From Blastococcus colisei (GTDB taxonomy: Bacteria > Actinomycetota > Actinomycetes > Mycobacteriales > Geodermatophilaceae): 64,000 bases of DNA. The stretch is taken from the NCBI RefSeq assembly GCF_006717095.1, contig NZ_VFQE01000001.1:1-64000 (forward strand), read 5' to 3'. The translations under genes and the position numbers were made by a program. The notes beneath the pieces were generated by a model, which did not search any database, had not been told where the DNA came from, and was given only the letters and a program-made list of their open reading frames with translations. This document shows positions 37,242 to 46,422 of this stretch, piece after piece; the first letter of the stretch is position 1, and every line of letters starts with the position of its first letter.

Positions 37242-38657
37242 ATGGCCGGCCCGGAGACCGACCCCCGTGCACCCGCCGCGGGCACCGCCGTCCCCACGCG
37301 GCGGGGTACCGAGGCGGCCCTGCTCGGGTTCGCGGTGCTCATCACCGTCGTGGCGCAGGCCATCGTCGACCTGACGATCACCGGGTCACTGCGTCCGGAG
37401 ATGGCCGGGTTCAGCGCCTGGATCACCGCCCTGTGGGTGGTCGCGCACCTGGTCGTGCGCAAGTGGGCGTCCTACGCCGACCCGCTGCTGCTCCCCGCGG
37501 TCGCGCTCCTGGTGGGCCTCGGGCTCACGGTCATCCATCGCCTCGACCTCGCCGCCGGGCAGGTCGACAGCGACGTCACCCGTGAGGACGCCCCCGTCCA
37601 GCTGGTGTGGGCCACCCTCGGCGTCGCGCTCTTCGTCGCCTTCCTGGTGATCGTCCGCGATCACCGCACCCTCTCCCGCTACGCGTACACGCTCGCGCTG
37701 GGCGGTCTGGCGCTCCTCGCCATCCCGGCCGTGCTGCCGGCCTCCCTGTCGGAGGTCAACGGCGCCAAGATCTGGATCCGGGTGGCCGGCTTCTCCATCC
37801 AGCCCGGCGAGTTCGCCAAGATCTGCCTGATCGTCTTCTTCGCCGCCTACCTCGTGGACAAGCGCGACGTCCTCGCGCTGGCCAGCCGCCGGGTGGCCGG
37901 CCTCGAGCTCCCGCGCGGCCGTGACCTCGGGCCGGTCCTGGTCGCCTGGATCCTGTCCATCCTGGTGCTGGTCTTCGAGCGCGACCTCGGCAGCTCGCTG
38001 CTGCTGTTCGGGATCTTCGTCGTGATGCTCTACGTCGCCACCGAACGGTCCAGCTGGCTGCTCATCGGCGTCGGGCTGTTCGCCGGCGGCGCGTTCATCG
38101 CCTACAACGTCTTCGCGCACGTCCAGGCTCGCGTCGACACCTGGCTCGACCCCTTCGCCTACCAGGACGGGGCGGGCTACCAGCTGGTCCAGTCACTGTT
38201 CGGCCTCGGCACCGGAGGCATCTTCGGGGCCGGCCTCGGTGGCGGGCGACCCGACCAGGTGCCGGTGGCGAAGAGCGACTTCATCGCCTCGGCGGTCGGC
38301 GAGGAGCTCGGGCTCTTCGGCCTGGTCGCGGTGATCGTCGTCTACCTGATCCTCGTCGAGCGCGGCCTGCGGACGTCGCTGGTCGTGCGGGACGCCTTCG
38401 GCAAGCTGCTGGCCGCGGGCCTGGCCTTCGCCGTCGCGTGGCAGGTGTTCGTCGTCCTCGGCGGCGTCACCGGCCTGCTACCGCTCACCGGCCTGACGAC
38501 GCCGTTCCTGGCCTACGGCGGGTCGTCGCTGGTGGCCAACTTCGTGCTGGTCGCCCTGCTGGTCCGGATCAGCGATGCCGCCCGTCGCCCCGCCACGCCG
38601 CAGGCGGCCCCTCCGGTGCGCCTCGGTGACGCGCCCACCGAGGTCGTGACGCCGTGA
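37242..38657 (+). CDS. rodA: RodA/FtsW SEDS-family peptidoglycan glycosyltransferase
   Basis: A 471-residue membrane protein with about 12 helices that polymerises lipid II. PAVLPASLSEVNGAKIWIRV, FSIQPGEFAKICLIVFFAAY, GYQLVQSLFGLGTGGIFGAG and the end YGGSSLVANFVLVALLVRIS are SEDS signatures. ATG at 37242 follows GGAGG. The stop overlaps the pbpA start (GTGA), so translation is coupled to its transpeptidase partner. Confidence 0.95.
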   Translation: MAGPETDPRAPAAGTAVPTRRGTEAALLGFAVLITVVAQAIVDLTITGSLRPEMAGFSAWITALWVVAHLVVRKWASYADPLLLPAVALLVGLGLTVIHRLDLAAGQVDSDVTREDAPVQLVWATLGVALFVAFLVIVRDHRTLSRYAYTLALGGLALLAIPAVLPASLSEVNGAKIWIRVAGFSIQPGEFAKICLIVFFAAYLVDKRDVLALASRRVAGLELPRGRDLGPVLVAWILSILVLVFERDLGSSLLLFGIFVVMLYVATERSSWLLIGVGLFAGGAFIAYNVFAHVQARVDTWLDPFAYQDGAGYQLVQSLFGLGTGGIFGAGLGGGRPDQVPVAKSDFIASAVGEELGLFGLVAVIVVYLILVERGLRTSLVVRDAFGKLLAAGLAFAVAWQVFVVLGGVTGLLPLTGLTTPFLAYGGSSLVANFVLVALLVRISDAARRPATPQAAPPVRLGDAPTEVVTP

Positions 38658-40099
38658 ACGCACCCCTGCGCAAGGTCGCCATCAGCGTGCTGGTGCTGTT
38701 CACGCTGCTGATCATCAACGTCAACTACATCCAGGTGGTCCGCTCCGACGAGCTGCGCAACAACCGCTCGAACACCCGGGTGCTGGCCGCGGAGTACGAC
38801 CGGGAGCGCGGCGCGATCGTCGTCGCCGGCACCGCCATCGCCGAGTCGGTGCCCACCGACGGCCGGCTGAAGTACCTGCGGCAGTACCCCCAGGGCGAGT
38901 TGTACGCCGCGGTCACCGGGTACCACTCGCTGATCTACAACAACTGGCAGCTCGAGCGGGCCGAGAACGACGTGCTCTCCGGCTCCGACAGCCGGCTGAC
39001 CCTGCGCCGGCTGGCCGACCTGTTCACCGGCCGGGACCCGTCCGGCGGCGACGTCATCACGACCCTCGACCCCGAGACGCAGGTCGCCGCCATGGCCGGG
39101 CTGGAAGGCGTCACGGGCGCGGTCGTCGCGCTCGACCCGTCGACCGGCGCCATCCTCGCCATGGCCAGCACGCCGACCTACGACCCGGGACTGCTGTCCA
39201 GCCACGATCCGGAGGCCATCCGCGCGTACTGGGCGGAGCTCGAGGCCGCGGATCCCGATCCGCGGCTGAACCGGGCCATCGACGACAACTACCCCCCGGG
39301 CTCGCTGTTCAAGGTGATCGTCGCCGCCGCCGCCCTCGAGGACGGGCTGAGCCCGGACACGGTCGTGCCGGCCCCCCGCGAGTTGCCGCTGCCCGACAGC
39401 ACCCGGACCATCCCCAACTTCGGCGGCTCCGCCTGCAGCCCCAGCGGCGAGCAGTCGCTCCTCGATGCGCTCACCATCTCCTGCAACACCGCCTTCGCCC
39501 AGCTCGGGATCGATCTGGGCGAGGAACGGGTACGCGAGATGGCCGAGGCGTTCGGGATGGACGGCGAGGGTTTCGAGATCCCGCTGGGCGTCGCGCCCAG
39601 CGGCGTCGGCGACATCGTGGACGACGCCGCACTCGCGCAGACCTCGATCGGCCAGCGCGATGTCCGCATGACGCCGCTGCAGGCGGCACTGGTGGCGGCC
39701 ACGGTGGCCAACGACGGCGTCCAGATGAAGCCCTACCTGGTCGACGAGCTGCAGGCGCCCGACCTCACGGTGATCGACTCCACCGAGCCCGAGGAGTGGC
39801 GCGAGCCGATCTCCGCCGACGTCGCCGACCAGCTGACCGAGATGATGCGCAGCGTCGTCGAGAACGGGTCCGGCCGTGCCGCGCGCATCCCGGGCGTCGA
39901 GGTGGCGGGCAAGACCGGTACCGCCCAGGTCGCGCCGGACGTGCCCGACCACAACTGGTTCATGGGCTTCGCGCCCGCCGACGACCCGCAGATCGCCGTC
40001 GCCGTGTTCGTGGCCAACGGTGGCGGCACCGGCGGAGACATCTCCGCGCCGATCGCCCGCCAGGTGATGCAGGCCTACCTCGAGGGGCAGGGCGGCTGA
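38654..40099 (+). CDS. pbpA: PbpA: class B penicillin-binding protein
   Basis: A 481-residue DD-transpeptidase. An N-terminal membrane helix (ISVLVLFTLLIINVNYIQVV) and dimerisation region precede the catalytic motifs: SxxK in YPPGSLFKV (Ser215), SxN in SCNTAF and KTG in GKTGTAQ. It cross-links peptidoglycan with RodA; mycobacterial PbpA is phosphorylated by PknB. GTG at 38654 overlaps the rodA stop. Followed by pknA with a 1-bp overlap (TGATG). Confidence 0.95.
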   Translation: MNAPLRKVAISVLVLFTLLIINVNYIQVVRSDELRNNRSNTRVLAAEYDRERGAIVVAGTAIAESVPTDGRLKYLRQYPQGELYAAVTGYHSLIYNNWQLERAENDVLSGSDSRLTLRRLADLFTGRDPSGGDVITTLDPETQVAAMAGLEGVTGAVVALDPSTGAILAMASTPTYDPGLLSSHDPEAIRAYWAELEAADPDPRLNRAIDDNYPPGSLFKVIVAAAALEDGLSPDTVVPAPRELPLPDSTRTIPNFGGSACSPSGEQSLLDALTISCNTAFAQLGIDLGEERVREMAEAFGMDGEGFEIPLGVAPSGVGDIVDDAALAQTSIGQRDVRMTPLQAALVAATVANDGVQMKPYLVDELQAPDLTVIDSTEPEEWREPISADVADQLTEMMRSVVENGSGRAARIPGVEVAGKTGTAQVAPDVPDHNWFMGFAPADDPQIAVAVFVANGGGTGGDISAPIARQVMQAYLEGQGG

Positions 40100-41817
40100 T
40101 GGCGCTGTCCACCGGGAGCCTGCTGGCCGGCCGCTACGAGATCACCGCGCCGATCGCCGTCGGTGGCATGGGTGAGGTCTGGAAGGCGCGCGACCAGGTC
40201 TTGGACCGCATCGTCGCGGCGAAGGTGCTCAAGAGCGAGTTCACCGGTGATCCCAGCTTCCTCGCCCGGTTCCGCAACGAAGCCCGGCACACCGCGGCCC
40301 TGACCCACCCGAACATCGCCTCGGTCTTCGACTACGGCGAGACCGTCGACGACACCGGCACCCAGCAGCTGGCCTTCCTGGTCATGGAGTTCGTCGAAGG
40401 TCAGCCGCTGGTCACGATCCTGCACGAGGAGGGCGCCCTCCCCGTCGACTGGACGCTGCACGTGCTCAGCCAGTCCGCCGACGGGCTGTCGGCCGCCCAC
40501 CGCGCCGGTGTCGTGCACCGCGACATCAAGCCCGGCAATCTCATGGTCCGTCCCGACGGCGTGGTGAAGCTGACCGATTTCGGCATCGCCCAGGCCCGGG
40601 ACGCCACCCCGCTGACCCGCACCGGCATGGTGGTCGGGACGGCGCAGTACCTCTCCCCCGAGCAGGCGCAGGGCATGGAGGTCACCGCTGCCTCCGACGT
40701 CTACTCCCTCGGCGTGGTCGCCTACGAGTGCCTGACCGGAGCACGCCCGTTCGACGGCGCGTCGCAGGTCGCCATCGCCCTGGCCCACATCAACCGGCCG
40801 CCGCCGCCACTGCCCGGCCACGTCCCGCCGGCGGTCCGGCTGCTCGTCGAGCGCGCGCTGGCCAAGGACCCGGCTGACCGGTTCCCCGACGGGGGCGCCT
40901 TCGCCGAGGCCATCCGGCGCGTGGCCGCCGGTGGCACGTTCGCCCCGGTCGCCGGCCCGGTCACCGCGCCCACCCGGGTGGTCGCCGGTTCGGGCCTGGC
41001 GGACTCGCGCACCCAGGTCATCCCGGCCACGGGCCCCGGTGCGGTGGCCGGCGCCCGCCATGCCGGACCACCGACCGGCCCGGCCGGACCCATGCCGCCG
41101 CTGCAGGCGCCCCCCGAGGACGACGACGACTGGTACCCCGAGGACGACCCGGGCGATGGTCGCGACCGCCGGCGGACGTGGGCATGGCTCGCGGCTGCCC
41201 TCGTCCTGGTGCTGCTGCTGGGCGGCGGGGCCTGGTTCCTGCTGGGCAGCGGCAACCGGGGCGCGGACGACGACGCCCGCGCCACGACGTCCGCGACGTC
41301 CAGCTCCTCCTCCTCCGCCGCCGCCGCCGGGATCGTGCTGGACGCAGGCGCCTACGTCGGCCGCCCCGTCGAGGACGTCCGCGCCGACCTGGAGGCTGCC
41401 GGTCTCGTCGTCCTCGAGCCCGTCTCCGCCGACGAGGACCAGCTCGCGACCGCCGGCCAGGCCCTGGACGCGGGCGACGTCGCCGCCCTCGCCCCCTCCG
41501 GGGTCACGGTCCCTCCGGGCACCGAGGTCACCCTCTACGTCGCGGACGAGGCCTACGCGCCGGGGCAGGAGGACGACGAGGAGGTGGAGACGGCCGCGCC
41601 CGAGACGTCTGCCGCGCCCACCACCTCGGCTGCTCCCTCGTCCACGCCCGAGGCAAGCTCGCCGGAGGAGCCCGACGACAGCACCACGGCGACGTCCCCG
41701 ACGAACCTCGGCGGCACGGCGGACCCGGGGCCGACGGAACCGACCAGGTCGCCCACCGCGTCGGCCTCCGGTTCGCCCACCGATCCTGGGGCTGTTGAGG
41801 AGGACGTGGCTCCGTGA
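40099..41817 (+). CDS. pknA: PknA-position Ser/Thr kinase with one PASTA-like domain
   Basis: A 572-residue kinase. Residues 12-275: GGMGEVWKA, Lys42, HRDIKPGNLMV, DFGIAQARDATPL, GTAQYLSPEQ. A long linker with an acidic DDDDWYPEDDPGD segment, membrane helix at about 361-383, a Ser-rich stretch, one PASTA-like domain (IVLDAGAYVGRPVEDVRADL) and a Ser/Thr/Pro tail. Mycobacterial PknA lacks a PASTA domain, so this is a lineage difference. It resembles the two kinases at 10.5-13.8 kb. Start ATG at 40099 in the TGATG overlap with pbpA. Confidence 0.93.
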   Translation: MALSTGSLLAGRYEITAPIAVGGMGEVWKARDQVLDRIVAAKVLKSEFTGDPSFLARFRNEARHTAALTHPNIASVFDYGETVDDTGTQQLAFLVMEFVEGQPLVTILHEEGALPVDWTLHVLSQSADGLSAAHRAGVVHRDIKPGNLMVRPDGVVKLTDFGIAQARDATPLTRTGMVVGTAQYLSPEQAQGMEVTAASDVYSLGVVAYECLTGARPFDGASQVAIALAHINRPPPPLPGHVPPAVRLLVERALAKDPADRFPDGGAFAEAIRRVAAGGTFAPVAGPVTAPTRVVAGSGLADSRTQVIPATGPGAVAGARHAGPPTGPAGPMPPLQAPPEDDDDWYPEDDPGDGRDRRRTWAWLAAALVLVLLLGGGAWFLLGSGNRGADDDARATTSATSSSSSSAAAAGIVLDAGAYVGRPVEDVRADLEAAGLVVLEPVSADEDQLATAGQALDAGDVAALAPSGVTVPPGTEVTLYVADEAYAPGQEDDEEVETAAPETSAAPTTSAAPSSTPEASSPEEPDDSTTATSPTNLGGTADPGPTEPTRSPTASASGSPTDPGAVEEDVAP

Positions 41818-41971
41818 TCGCGGCTGCCTCGGCCTCCCCGGAAAGCGGGATCCGACCGACTAGGCTCGCCGTCGGCTCCCTGCCCGCAGGACACCCCGCC
41901 CGGCGGGGTTCCCGCCCGCTCGCCGAGGCCCTCGCCCGGACGACGCAACGCCCCGCCCGAGAGGACCTCCG

Positions 41972-43876
41972 ATGACCACGCCGCAGGTGCTCGGCGAGCG
42001 CTACGAGATCGGTGGCGTCCTGGGCCGGGGTGGCATGGCCGAGGTCCACCGCGGGCGCGACCTGAGGCTCGGCCGCGAGGTGGCCGTCAAGGTGCTGCGC
42101 AGCGACCTCGCCCGCGACCCGTCGTTCCAGGTGCGGTTCCGCCGCGAGGCGCAGGCCTCGGCGTCGCTCAACCACCCGGCGATCGTGGCCGTCTACGACA
42201 CCGGGGAGGACCGCACCAGCACGGGGGCGACCCCCTACATCGTCATGGAGTACGTCGAGGGCGAGACGCTGCGCGACGTGCTGCGCCGGGAGGGCCACCT
42301 CTCACCCGAGCGCGCGATGAGCCTGTCGGCCGACATCTGCGGCGCCCTCGACTTCAGCCATCGCAACGGCATCGTGCACCGGGACGTGAAGCCCGGAAAC
42401 GTGATGATCACGCCGCAGGGCACGGTCAAGGTGATGGACTTCGGCATCGCGCGGGCCGTGTCGGACTCCGCCGCCACGATGACCTCGACGGCGGCCGTCA
42501 TCGGCACCGCGCAGTACCTCTCCCCCGAGCAGGCCCGCGGGGAGAGCGTCGACGCGCGCTCGGACGTCTACTCCCTCGGCTGCATGCTGTACGAGCTCGT
42601 CACCGGGGCGCCGCCGTTCACCGGCGACTCCCCCGTCGCGGTGGCCTACCAGCACGTGCGCGAGGACCCGAAGCTGCCGTCGTCGATCAACCGGCAGATC
42701 CCGGCGGAACTGGACGCGATCCTGCTGAAGGCCATGAGCAAGAACCCGGCCAACCGGTACCAGTCGGCCGCCGAGATGCGCAACGACCTGCTCCGCGCGC
42801 TCGCGGGGCAACGGGTCGAGGCCACCCCGGTCATGGGGGACGCCGAGAAGACCACGATCCTCGCCGCCACGCCCGGAGCTCCCTACGGCGACGACCGTTG
42901 GGACGACGAGGACGAGCTCGACCGCAAGCGCAAGCGCCGCATCATCGCCGTCGTCTCGGTGCTGGCCGTCCTGCTCATCGGTGGAGCCATCGCCATCGCC
43001 GTCGCGATGAGCGGGGCCGAGCCGGAGACCCCGGTGACGGAACAGGTGCAGGTGCCCACGCTGGTCGGCCTGCCGGAGGCCGAGGCACGGCAGGCGATCA
43101 CCGACGCCGGCCTCGAGGTCGGTGAGGTGACCCCCCGGGAGACCGACGATCCGGCGCAGGTCGGCACCGTGCTGGAGTCCAACCCGGCCGCCGGAGCCCA
43201 GCGGGACGAGGGCACCGCGATCGATCTGGTCGTGGGGGTCGAGCCGGACGCGATCACCGTCCCCGACGTCGTGGGCTTCGACGAGGACCAGGCCGAAGCC
43301 GCCCTGGTGCAGGCCGGGTTCACCGGCAGCATCAACACCCGCCAGGTGGACTCCCTGGAGGAGGAGGGCACGGTGGCGACGGTCGAACCGGGCGTCGGCG
43401 AGTCGGCCGCCCCCGAGACGACCATCACCCTGGGCATCTCGACCGGAACCATCGACCTCCCCGACGTCACCGGTCGCGCCGAGGCGGAGGCCCGCGCCAT
43501 CCTGACGCAGGCGGGCTTCAGCGACGTGCAGATCAGCACCGAGCAGGTGGATTCGGCCGAGGCACCCGGCACGGTCCTCAGCACCACGCCCGGAGCGGCC
43601 AGCCCGGCCGGGAGGGACACCCGCATCGTCCTGCAGGTGTCCGGCGGGCCCGGCGACCTGGAGATGCCGGACCTCATCGGTCGTACCGAGGCCGCGGCAC
43701 GGCAGGCGCTCCAGAGCGCCGGCTTCACCGGGACGATCACGGTCACGCCGGTCGCCGCCGAACCCGCCGACGTCCCCGGGACGGTCGTGGAGACGACCCC
43801 GGCGGCCGGCGCGGCGGTGCCCGCCGGTCAGGCGATCACGCTGTTCATCGCCGAGGCCGTTCCCGACAGCGACTGA
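41972..43876 (+). CDS. pknB: PknB: Ser/Thr kinase with four PASTA domains
   Basis: A 634-residue membrane kinase, master controller of wall growth and division. Kinase residues 10-275: GRGGMAEVHRG, VAVKVLRSD, HRDVKPGNVMI, DFGIARAVSD, GTAQYLSPEQARG. Membrane helix near 322-346. Four PASTA domains each of about 66 residues, beginning VPTLVGLPEAEA, VPDVVGFDEDQA, LPDVTGRAEAEA and MPDLIGRTEAAA; these bind muropeptides and lipid II. ATG at 41972. Last gene of its operon, ending at a strong terminator. Confidence 0.97.
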   Translation: MTTPQVLGERYEIGGVLGRGGMAEVHRGRDLRLGREVAVKVLRSDLARDPSFQVRFRREAQASASLNHPAIVAVYDTGEDRTSTGATPYIVMEYVEGETLRDVLRREGHLSPERAMSLSADICGALDFSHRNGIVHRDVKPGNVMITPQGTVKVMDFGIARAVSDSAATMTSTAAVIGTAQYLSPEQARGESVDARSDVYSLGCMLYELVTGAPPFTGDSPVAVAYQHVREDPKLPSSINRQIPAELDAILLKAMSKNPANRYQSAAEMRNDLLRALAGQRVEATPVMGDAEKTTILAATPGAPYGDDRWDDEDELDRKRKRRIIAVVSVLAVLLIGGAIAIAVAMSGAEPETPVTEQVQVPTLVGLPEAEARQAITDAGLEVGEVTPRETDDPAQVGTVLESNPAAGAQRDEGTAIDLVVGVEPDAITVPDVVGFDEDQAEAALVQAGFTGSINTRQVDSLEEEGTVATVEPGVGESAAPETTITLGISTGTIDLPDVTGRAEAEARAILTQAGFSDVQISTEQVDSAEAPGTVLSTTPGAASPAGRDTRIVLQVSGGPGDLEMPDLIGRTEAAARQALQSAGFTGTITVTPVAAEPADVPGTVVETTPAAGAAVPAGQAITLFIAEAVPDSD

Positions 43877-43888
43877 ACCAGCTCCCTC

Positions 43889-43933
43889 GACGACGAAGGG
43901 CTCCTCCCCTGGCGGGAGGAGCCCTTCGTCGTC
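43889..43933. terminator. Strong 20-bp bidirectional terminator hairpin
   Basis: GACGACGAAGGGCTCCTCCC (43889-43908) pairs perfectly with 43914-43933 around a 5-nt CTGGC loop. It lies between the convergent ends of pknB and pabA/trpG, so it can stop transcription from both sides. Confidence 0.88.
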
Positions 43934-43951
43934 CCCCGGGCCGGGGCCGTC

Positions 43952-44614
43952 TCAGGCGATCGCGACCGTGAGGCGCCGCACGGCGGCCGAGGCGGCCTCG
44001 ACGACCTCCGGGTCGGTAGAGATCCCGCAGCCGGCCAGCCAGGTGGCCAGCATCCGGTGGCCACCCTCGGTGAGGACCGACTCGGGGTGGAACTGGACGC
44101 CCTCGACGGGCAGCTCCCGGTGCCGCAGGGCCATGACGATCCCCGACGGCGTCGCGCCGGTGACCTCCAGCTCGGCGGGCACGGTGGCCGGGTCGACGGC
44201 GAGGGAGTGGTACCGGGTGGCGGTGAAGGGCGACGGAAGGCCGGCCAGCACACCCTCGCCCTCGTGGACGACCTGGCTGGTCTTCCCGTGCAGCAGTTCC
44301 GGCGCGCGGACGACGTCGGCGCCGAACGCCTCGGCGACGGCCTGGTGCCCGAGACAGACCCCGAGCACCGGCGTCCCGGCCTCCGCCGCGGCCCGCACCA
44401 TCGGCACGCTCACCCCGGCGCCGGCGGGCGTCCCCGGCCCCGGGGACAGCAGCACCCCGGCGACGTCGAGGTCGGCGAGCTCGTCGACGTCGACGGCGTC
44501 GTTGCGCCGCACGATGCAGCGGACGCCGAGCTGGCCCAGGTACTGGACGAGGTTGTAGACGAAGCTGTCGAAGTTGTCGACGACCAGGACCGGACGGTCG
44601 GCGGCAGTGGTCAC
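43952..44614 (-). CDS. pabA: Glutamine amidotransferase of aminodeoxychorismate/anthranilate synthase
   Basis: A 220-residue class I amidotransferase that feeds ammonia to the partner chorismate enzyme. VDNFDSFVYNLVQYLGQLG at the start, LSPGPGTPAGAGVS, GVCLGHQAVAEAFG with the catalytic Cys, and QFHPESVLTEGG with His and Glu. GTG at 44614 after GAGAGGAA. Known at this position in actinobacteria as trpG/pabA. Minus strand, downstream of the DUF881 gene by 29 bp, so probably one transcript. Confidence 0.93.
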   Translation of the reverse strand: MTTAADRPVLVVDNFDSFVYNLVQYLGQLGVRCIVRRNDAVDVDELADLDVAGVLLSPGPGTPAGAGVSVPMVRAAAEAGTPVLGVCLGHQAVAEAFGADVVRAPELLHGKTSQVVHEGEGVLAGLPSPFTATRYHSLAVDPATVPAELEVTGATPSGIVMALRHRELPVEGVQFHPESVLTEGGHRMLATWLAGCGISTDPEVVEAASAAVRRLTVAIA

Positions 44615-44643
44615 GCTCGAGTTCCTCTCGTCCGGCGTCGGTC

Positions 44644-45408
44644 TCAACCGGAGGTGGCGAACTCCAGGTCCAGGGGCCCATCGTAGGCGGGCAACTCCAC
44701 CACCGGTCGCTCGCGCACGGTGAAGGTGAGCCCGAAAGCCTCCACGGCCTGCTGGAACACCGCGACCTGGGGGGAGGCGGCCAGCTGCGCCCGCACCGCG
44801 GAGGGGTCGGCGATGGCGGTGACGATGAACGGCGGCGAGTAGGTGCGGCCCTGCAGGAGGAGGGTGTTGCCGACGCAGCGCACCGCGCTGGTCGCGATCA
44901 GCCGCTCGTCCATGATGGCCACCCCGTCGGCCGCCGCCGCCCACACCGCGTTCACCACGGCCTGGACGTCGGACTGGTGGATGACGAGGTCGTCGGCGCT
45001 GGCGTTCACCGGCCGGCTGCCGTCCGGTCGGGAGGGGGCGTCGTCCAGGGTGATGACCACACCGGAGCCGGTGAGCGGCACCAGAGCCGCCGACAGCGCA
45101 CCCGCATCCCCGGCGGTCTGGGCGGCCGCCACGTCGCTGTTGCGGGACGCCGCCTGATCGGTGAGCCGCTCGACCTGCCGCTGGAGGTCACCGAGCTGGT
45201 CGCCCTGCTCGGCGATGACCGCGTTGCGCTGGTCGATGAGCTCCGAGAGCTCGGTGATCTCCCCTGCCCGGAGGTCCATGCCCTGGGCTGCCCGCCCGGA
45301 CGTGGCGAACAGCAGGCCGGCCAGGAGGGCCACGACCGGTACGAGGGCGCCCCAGGGGGAGAGCCGGCGCCCGCGGAGGACGCGGCCACGGAGCGACGAC
45401 CGGCTCAC
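44644..45408 (-). CDS. DUF881 membrane protein
   Basis: A 254-residue protein with an Arg-rich cytoplasmic start, a membrane helix (WGALVPVVALLAGLLFATSG), a coiled coil (LIDQRNAVIAEQGDQLGDLQRQ) and the DUF881 domain (GVVITLDDAP, and VWAAAADGVAIMDERLIATS). GTG at 45408 after GAGGAGG. Conserved beside crgA and linked by position with cell division or wall growth; mechanism unknown. Divergent from crgA across about 130 bp. Confidence 0.9.
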   Translation of the reverse strand: MSRSSLRGRVLRGRRLSPWGALVPVVALLAGLLFATSGRAAQGMDLRAGEITELSELIDQRNAVIAEQGDQLGDLQRQVERLTDQAASRNSDVAAAQTAGDAGALSAALVPLTGSGVVITLDDAPSRPDGSRPVNASADDLVIHQSDVQAVVNAVWAAAADGVAIMDERLIATSAVRCVGNTLLLQGRTYSPPFIVTAIADPSAVRAQLAASPQVAVFQQAVEAFGLTFTVRERPVVELPAYDGPLDLEFATSG

Positions 45409-45537
45409 GGGGCACCTCCTCGGGGATCTCCTGCGGCGCGACGGCATGTGCCACCGCCCCGACCTCCGATGGCAGCTTAGGCTGATACCAGTTCCGGCCG
45501 GCGGTGACAGCCCGGCCCACGGAAGGGAGTCCCCCCG

Positions 45538-45810
45538 GTGCCCAAGTCCAAGGTCCGCAAGAAGTCGGCCTACACGCCCCCCGAGGGCGTCCTCCAGGCG
45601 CGCTCGACGCAGCCGCGTGCCCTGCAGCCCAGCCCCCGGTGGTTCGCGCCGGTGATGGTCGGCCTGATGCTGATCGGCCTGCTGTGGATCGTCGTCTACT
45701 ACGTGGCGGGCGACCAGATCCCGTTCATGGTCTCGCTGTCGGCGTGGAACTTCGCGATCGGCTTCGGCGCCATGGTCGCCGGCCTGATCATGTCGATGCG
45801 CTGGCGTTGA
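45538..45810 (+). CDS. crgA: CrgA cell-division inhibitor/coordinator
   Basis: A 90-residue protein with two membrane helices (WFAPVMVGLMLIGLLWIVVYY and MVSLSAWNFAIGFGAMVAGLI) after a basic N-terminus (PKSKVRKKSAYTPPEG). In Streptomyces it delays division and in mycobacteria it recruits FtsZ and PbpB to the septum. GTG at 45538 after GGAAGGGAG. Ends at a perfect 14-bp terminator. Confidence 0.95.
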   Translation: MPKSKVRKKSAYTPPEGVLQARSTQPRALQPSPRWFAPVMVGLMLIGLLWIVVYYVAGDQIPFMVSLSAWNFAIGFGAMVAGLIMSMRWR

Positions 45811-45830
45811 AGCAGTACCCGACTCGACCG

Positions 45831-45863
45831 GAGGCCCCCGTCCCCTCGAGGGACGGGGGCCTC
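45831..45863 (+). terminator. crgA terminator
   Basis: GAGGCCCCCGTCCC (45831-45844), loop CTCGA, GGGACGGGGGCCTC (45850-45863): a perfect 14-bp stem 21 bp after the crgA stop. Confidence 0.85.
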
Positions 45864-45872
45864 TGTCGTTGA

Positions 45873-45927
45873 CCCCTGCAGGATCCGGCCGCGAGCGTGC
45901 GAGTGGCTGGGGGGCAGGGGGTCCTTT
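45873..45927. repeat. Two-stage hairpin element, copy A
   Basis: Outer arms CCCCTGC (45873-45879) and GCAGGGG (45914-45920); inner arms CCGGCCGC (45885-45892) and GTGGCTGG (45903-45910) with two G-U-type pairs; loop GAGCGTGCGA (45893-45902); then GTCCTTT. Shares loop, internal bulges and 3-prime TCCTT with copies at 52229 and 55648, while arm bases differ in a compensating way. Confidence 0.85.
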
Positions 45928-46373
45928 CGCTGTGCACAGACGAAAGTCTTCGTCCACAGGTCGACATGACGCTCCACCCCCAGGGTTGTCCACCGAGTGT
46001 GGAGAGACGGAACGGACCCGGCCTGCCCTGACCTGCGAAGACACCTGGCGTGGGGCGGATGTGACGCGAGGACCACGGAGGTAACTACAGCTGTGTGAGT
46101 CTGTCCCCAGCTGTGCATGGGGCTGTGGACGTGTCGACAAGGACGCACGGTCGAGGCGGTGACCCTGCGACCGCTGTACCCCTGCTGACCTGCACGGACA
46201 CGTGAGCCGGTGACGCACGGGACCGGCGGAACGGCGCAGCGAGCGGTACCGTTCCGTCCCTCGCCGGGGGCGATGGTCCACAGGGCGCATGTGGGGATCG
46301 GCACGAGGCCGGTCACGAGGATCACCGGCACCGGTCTGCCGCCGATCTCGCGCCCACCGCCGCGGAGACGCCG
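45928..46373. other. Non-coding region with several DnaA-box-like sequences
   Basis: No convincing gene. It holds TCGTCCACA (45950-45958), TTGTCCACC (45986-45994), TGTCGACAA (46132-46140, minus-strand box) and TGGTCCACA (46274-46282), each one mismatch from TTGTCCACA. Also palindromes CTGTGCACAG (45930-45939) and AGCTGTG repeats near 46088-46115. It is not the expected oriC position, which should be next to dnaN beyond the right edge. Confidence 0.45.
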
Positions 46374-46406
46374 CAGGGCGGCCGTCCACGCGGGACGACC
46401 GCCCTG
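46374..46406 (-). terminator. Hairpin downstream of the thiolase gene
   Basis: CAGGGCGGCCGTCC (46374-46387), loop ACGCG, GGACGACCGCCCTG (46393-46406), one mismatch, 17 bp beyond the thiolase stop on the minus strand. Confidence 0.65.
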
Positions 46407-46422
46407 AGAGCGGAGGAGAGCG

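Noticed and set aside
45928-46373. This region as the chromosomal oriC
   Set aside because: Actinobacterial oriC lies between dnaA and dnaN, beyond the right edge; boxes here are imperfect.
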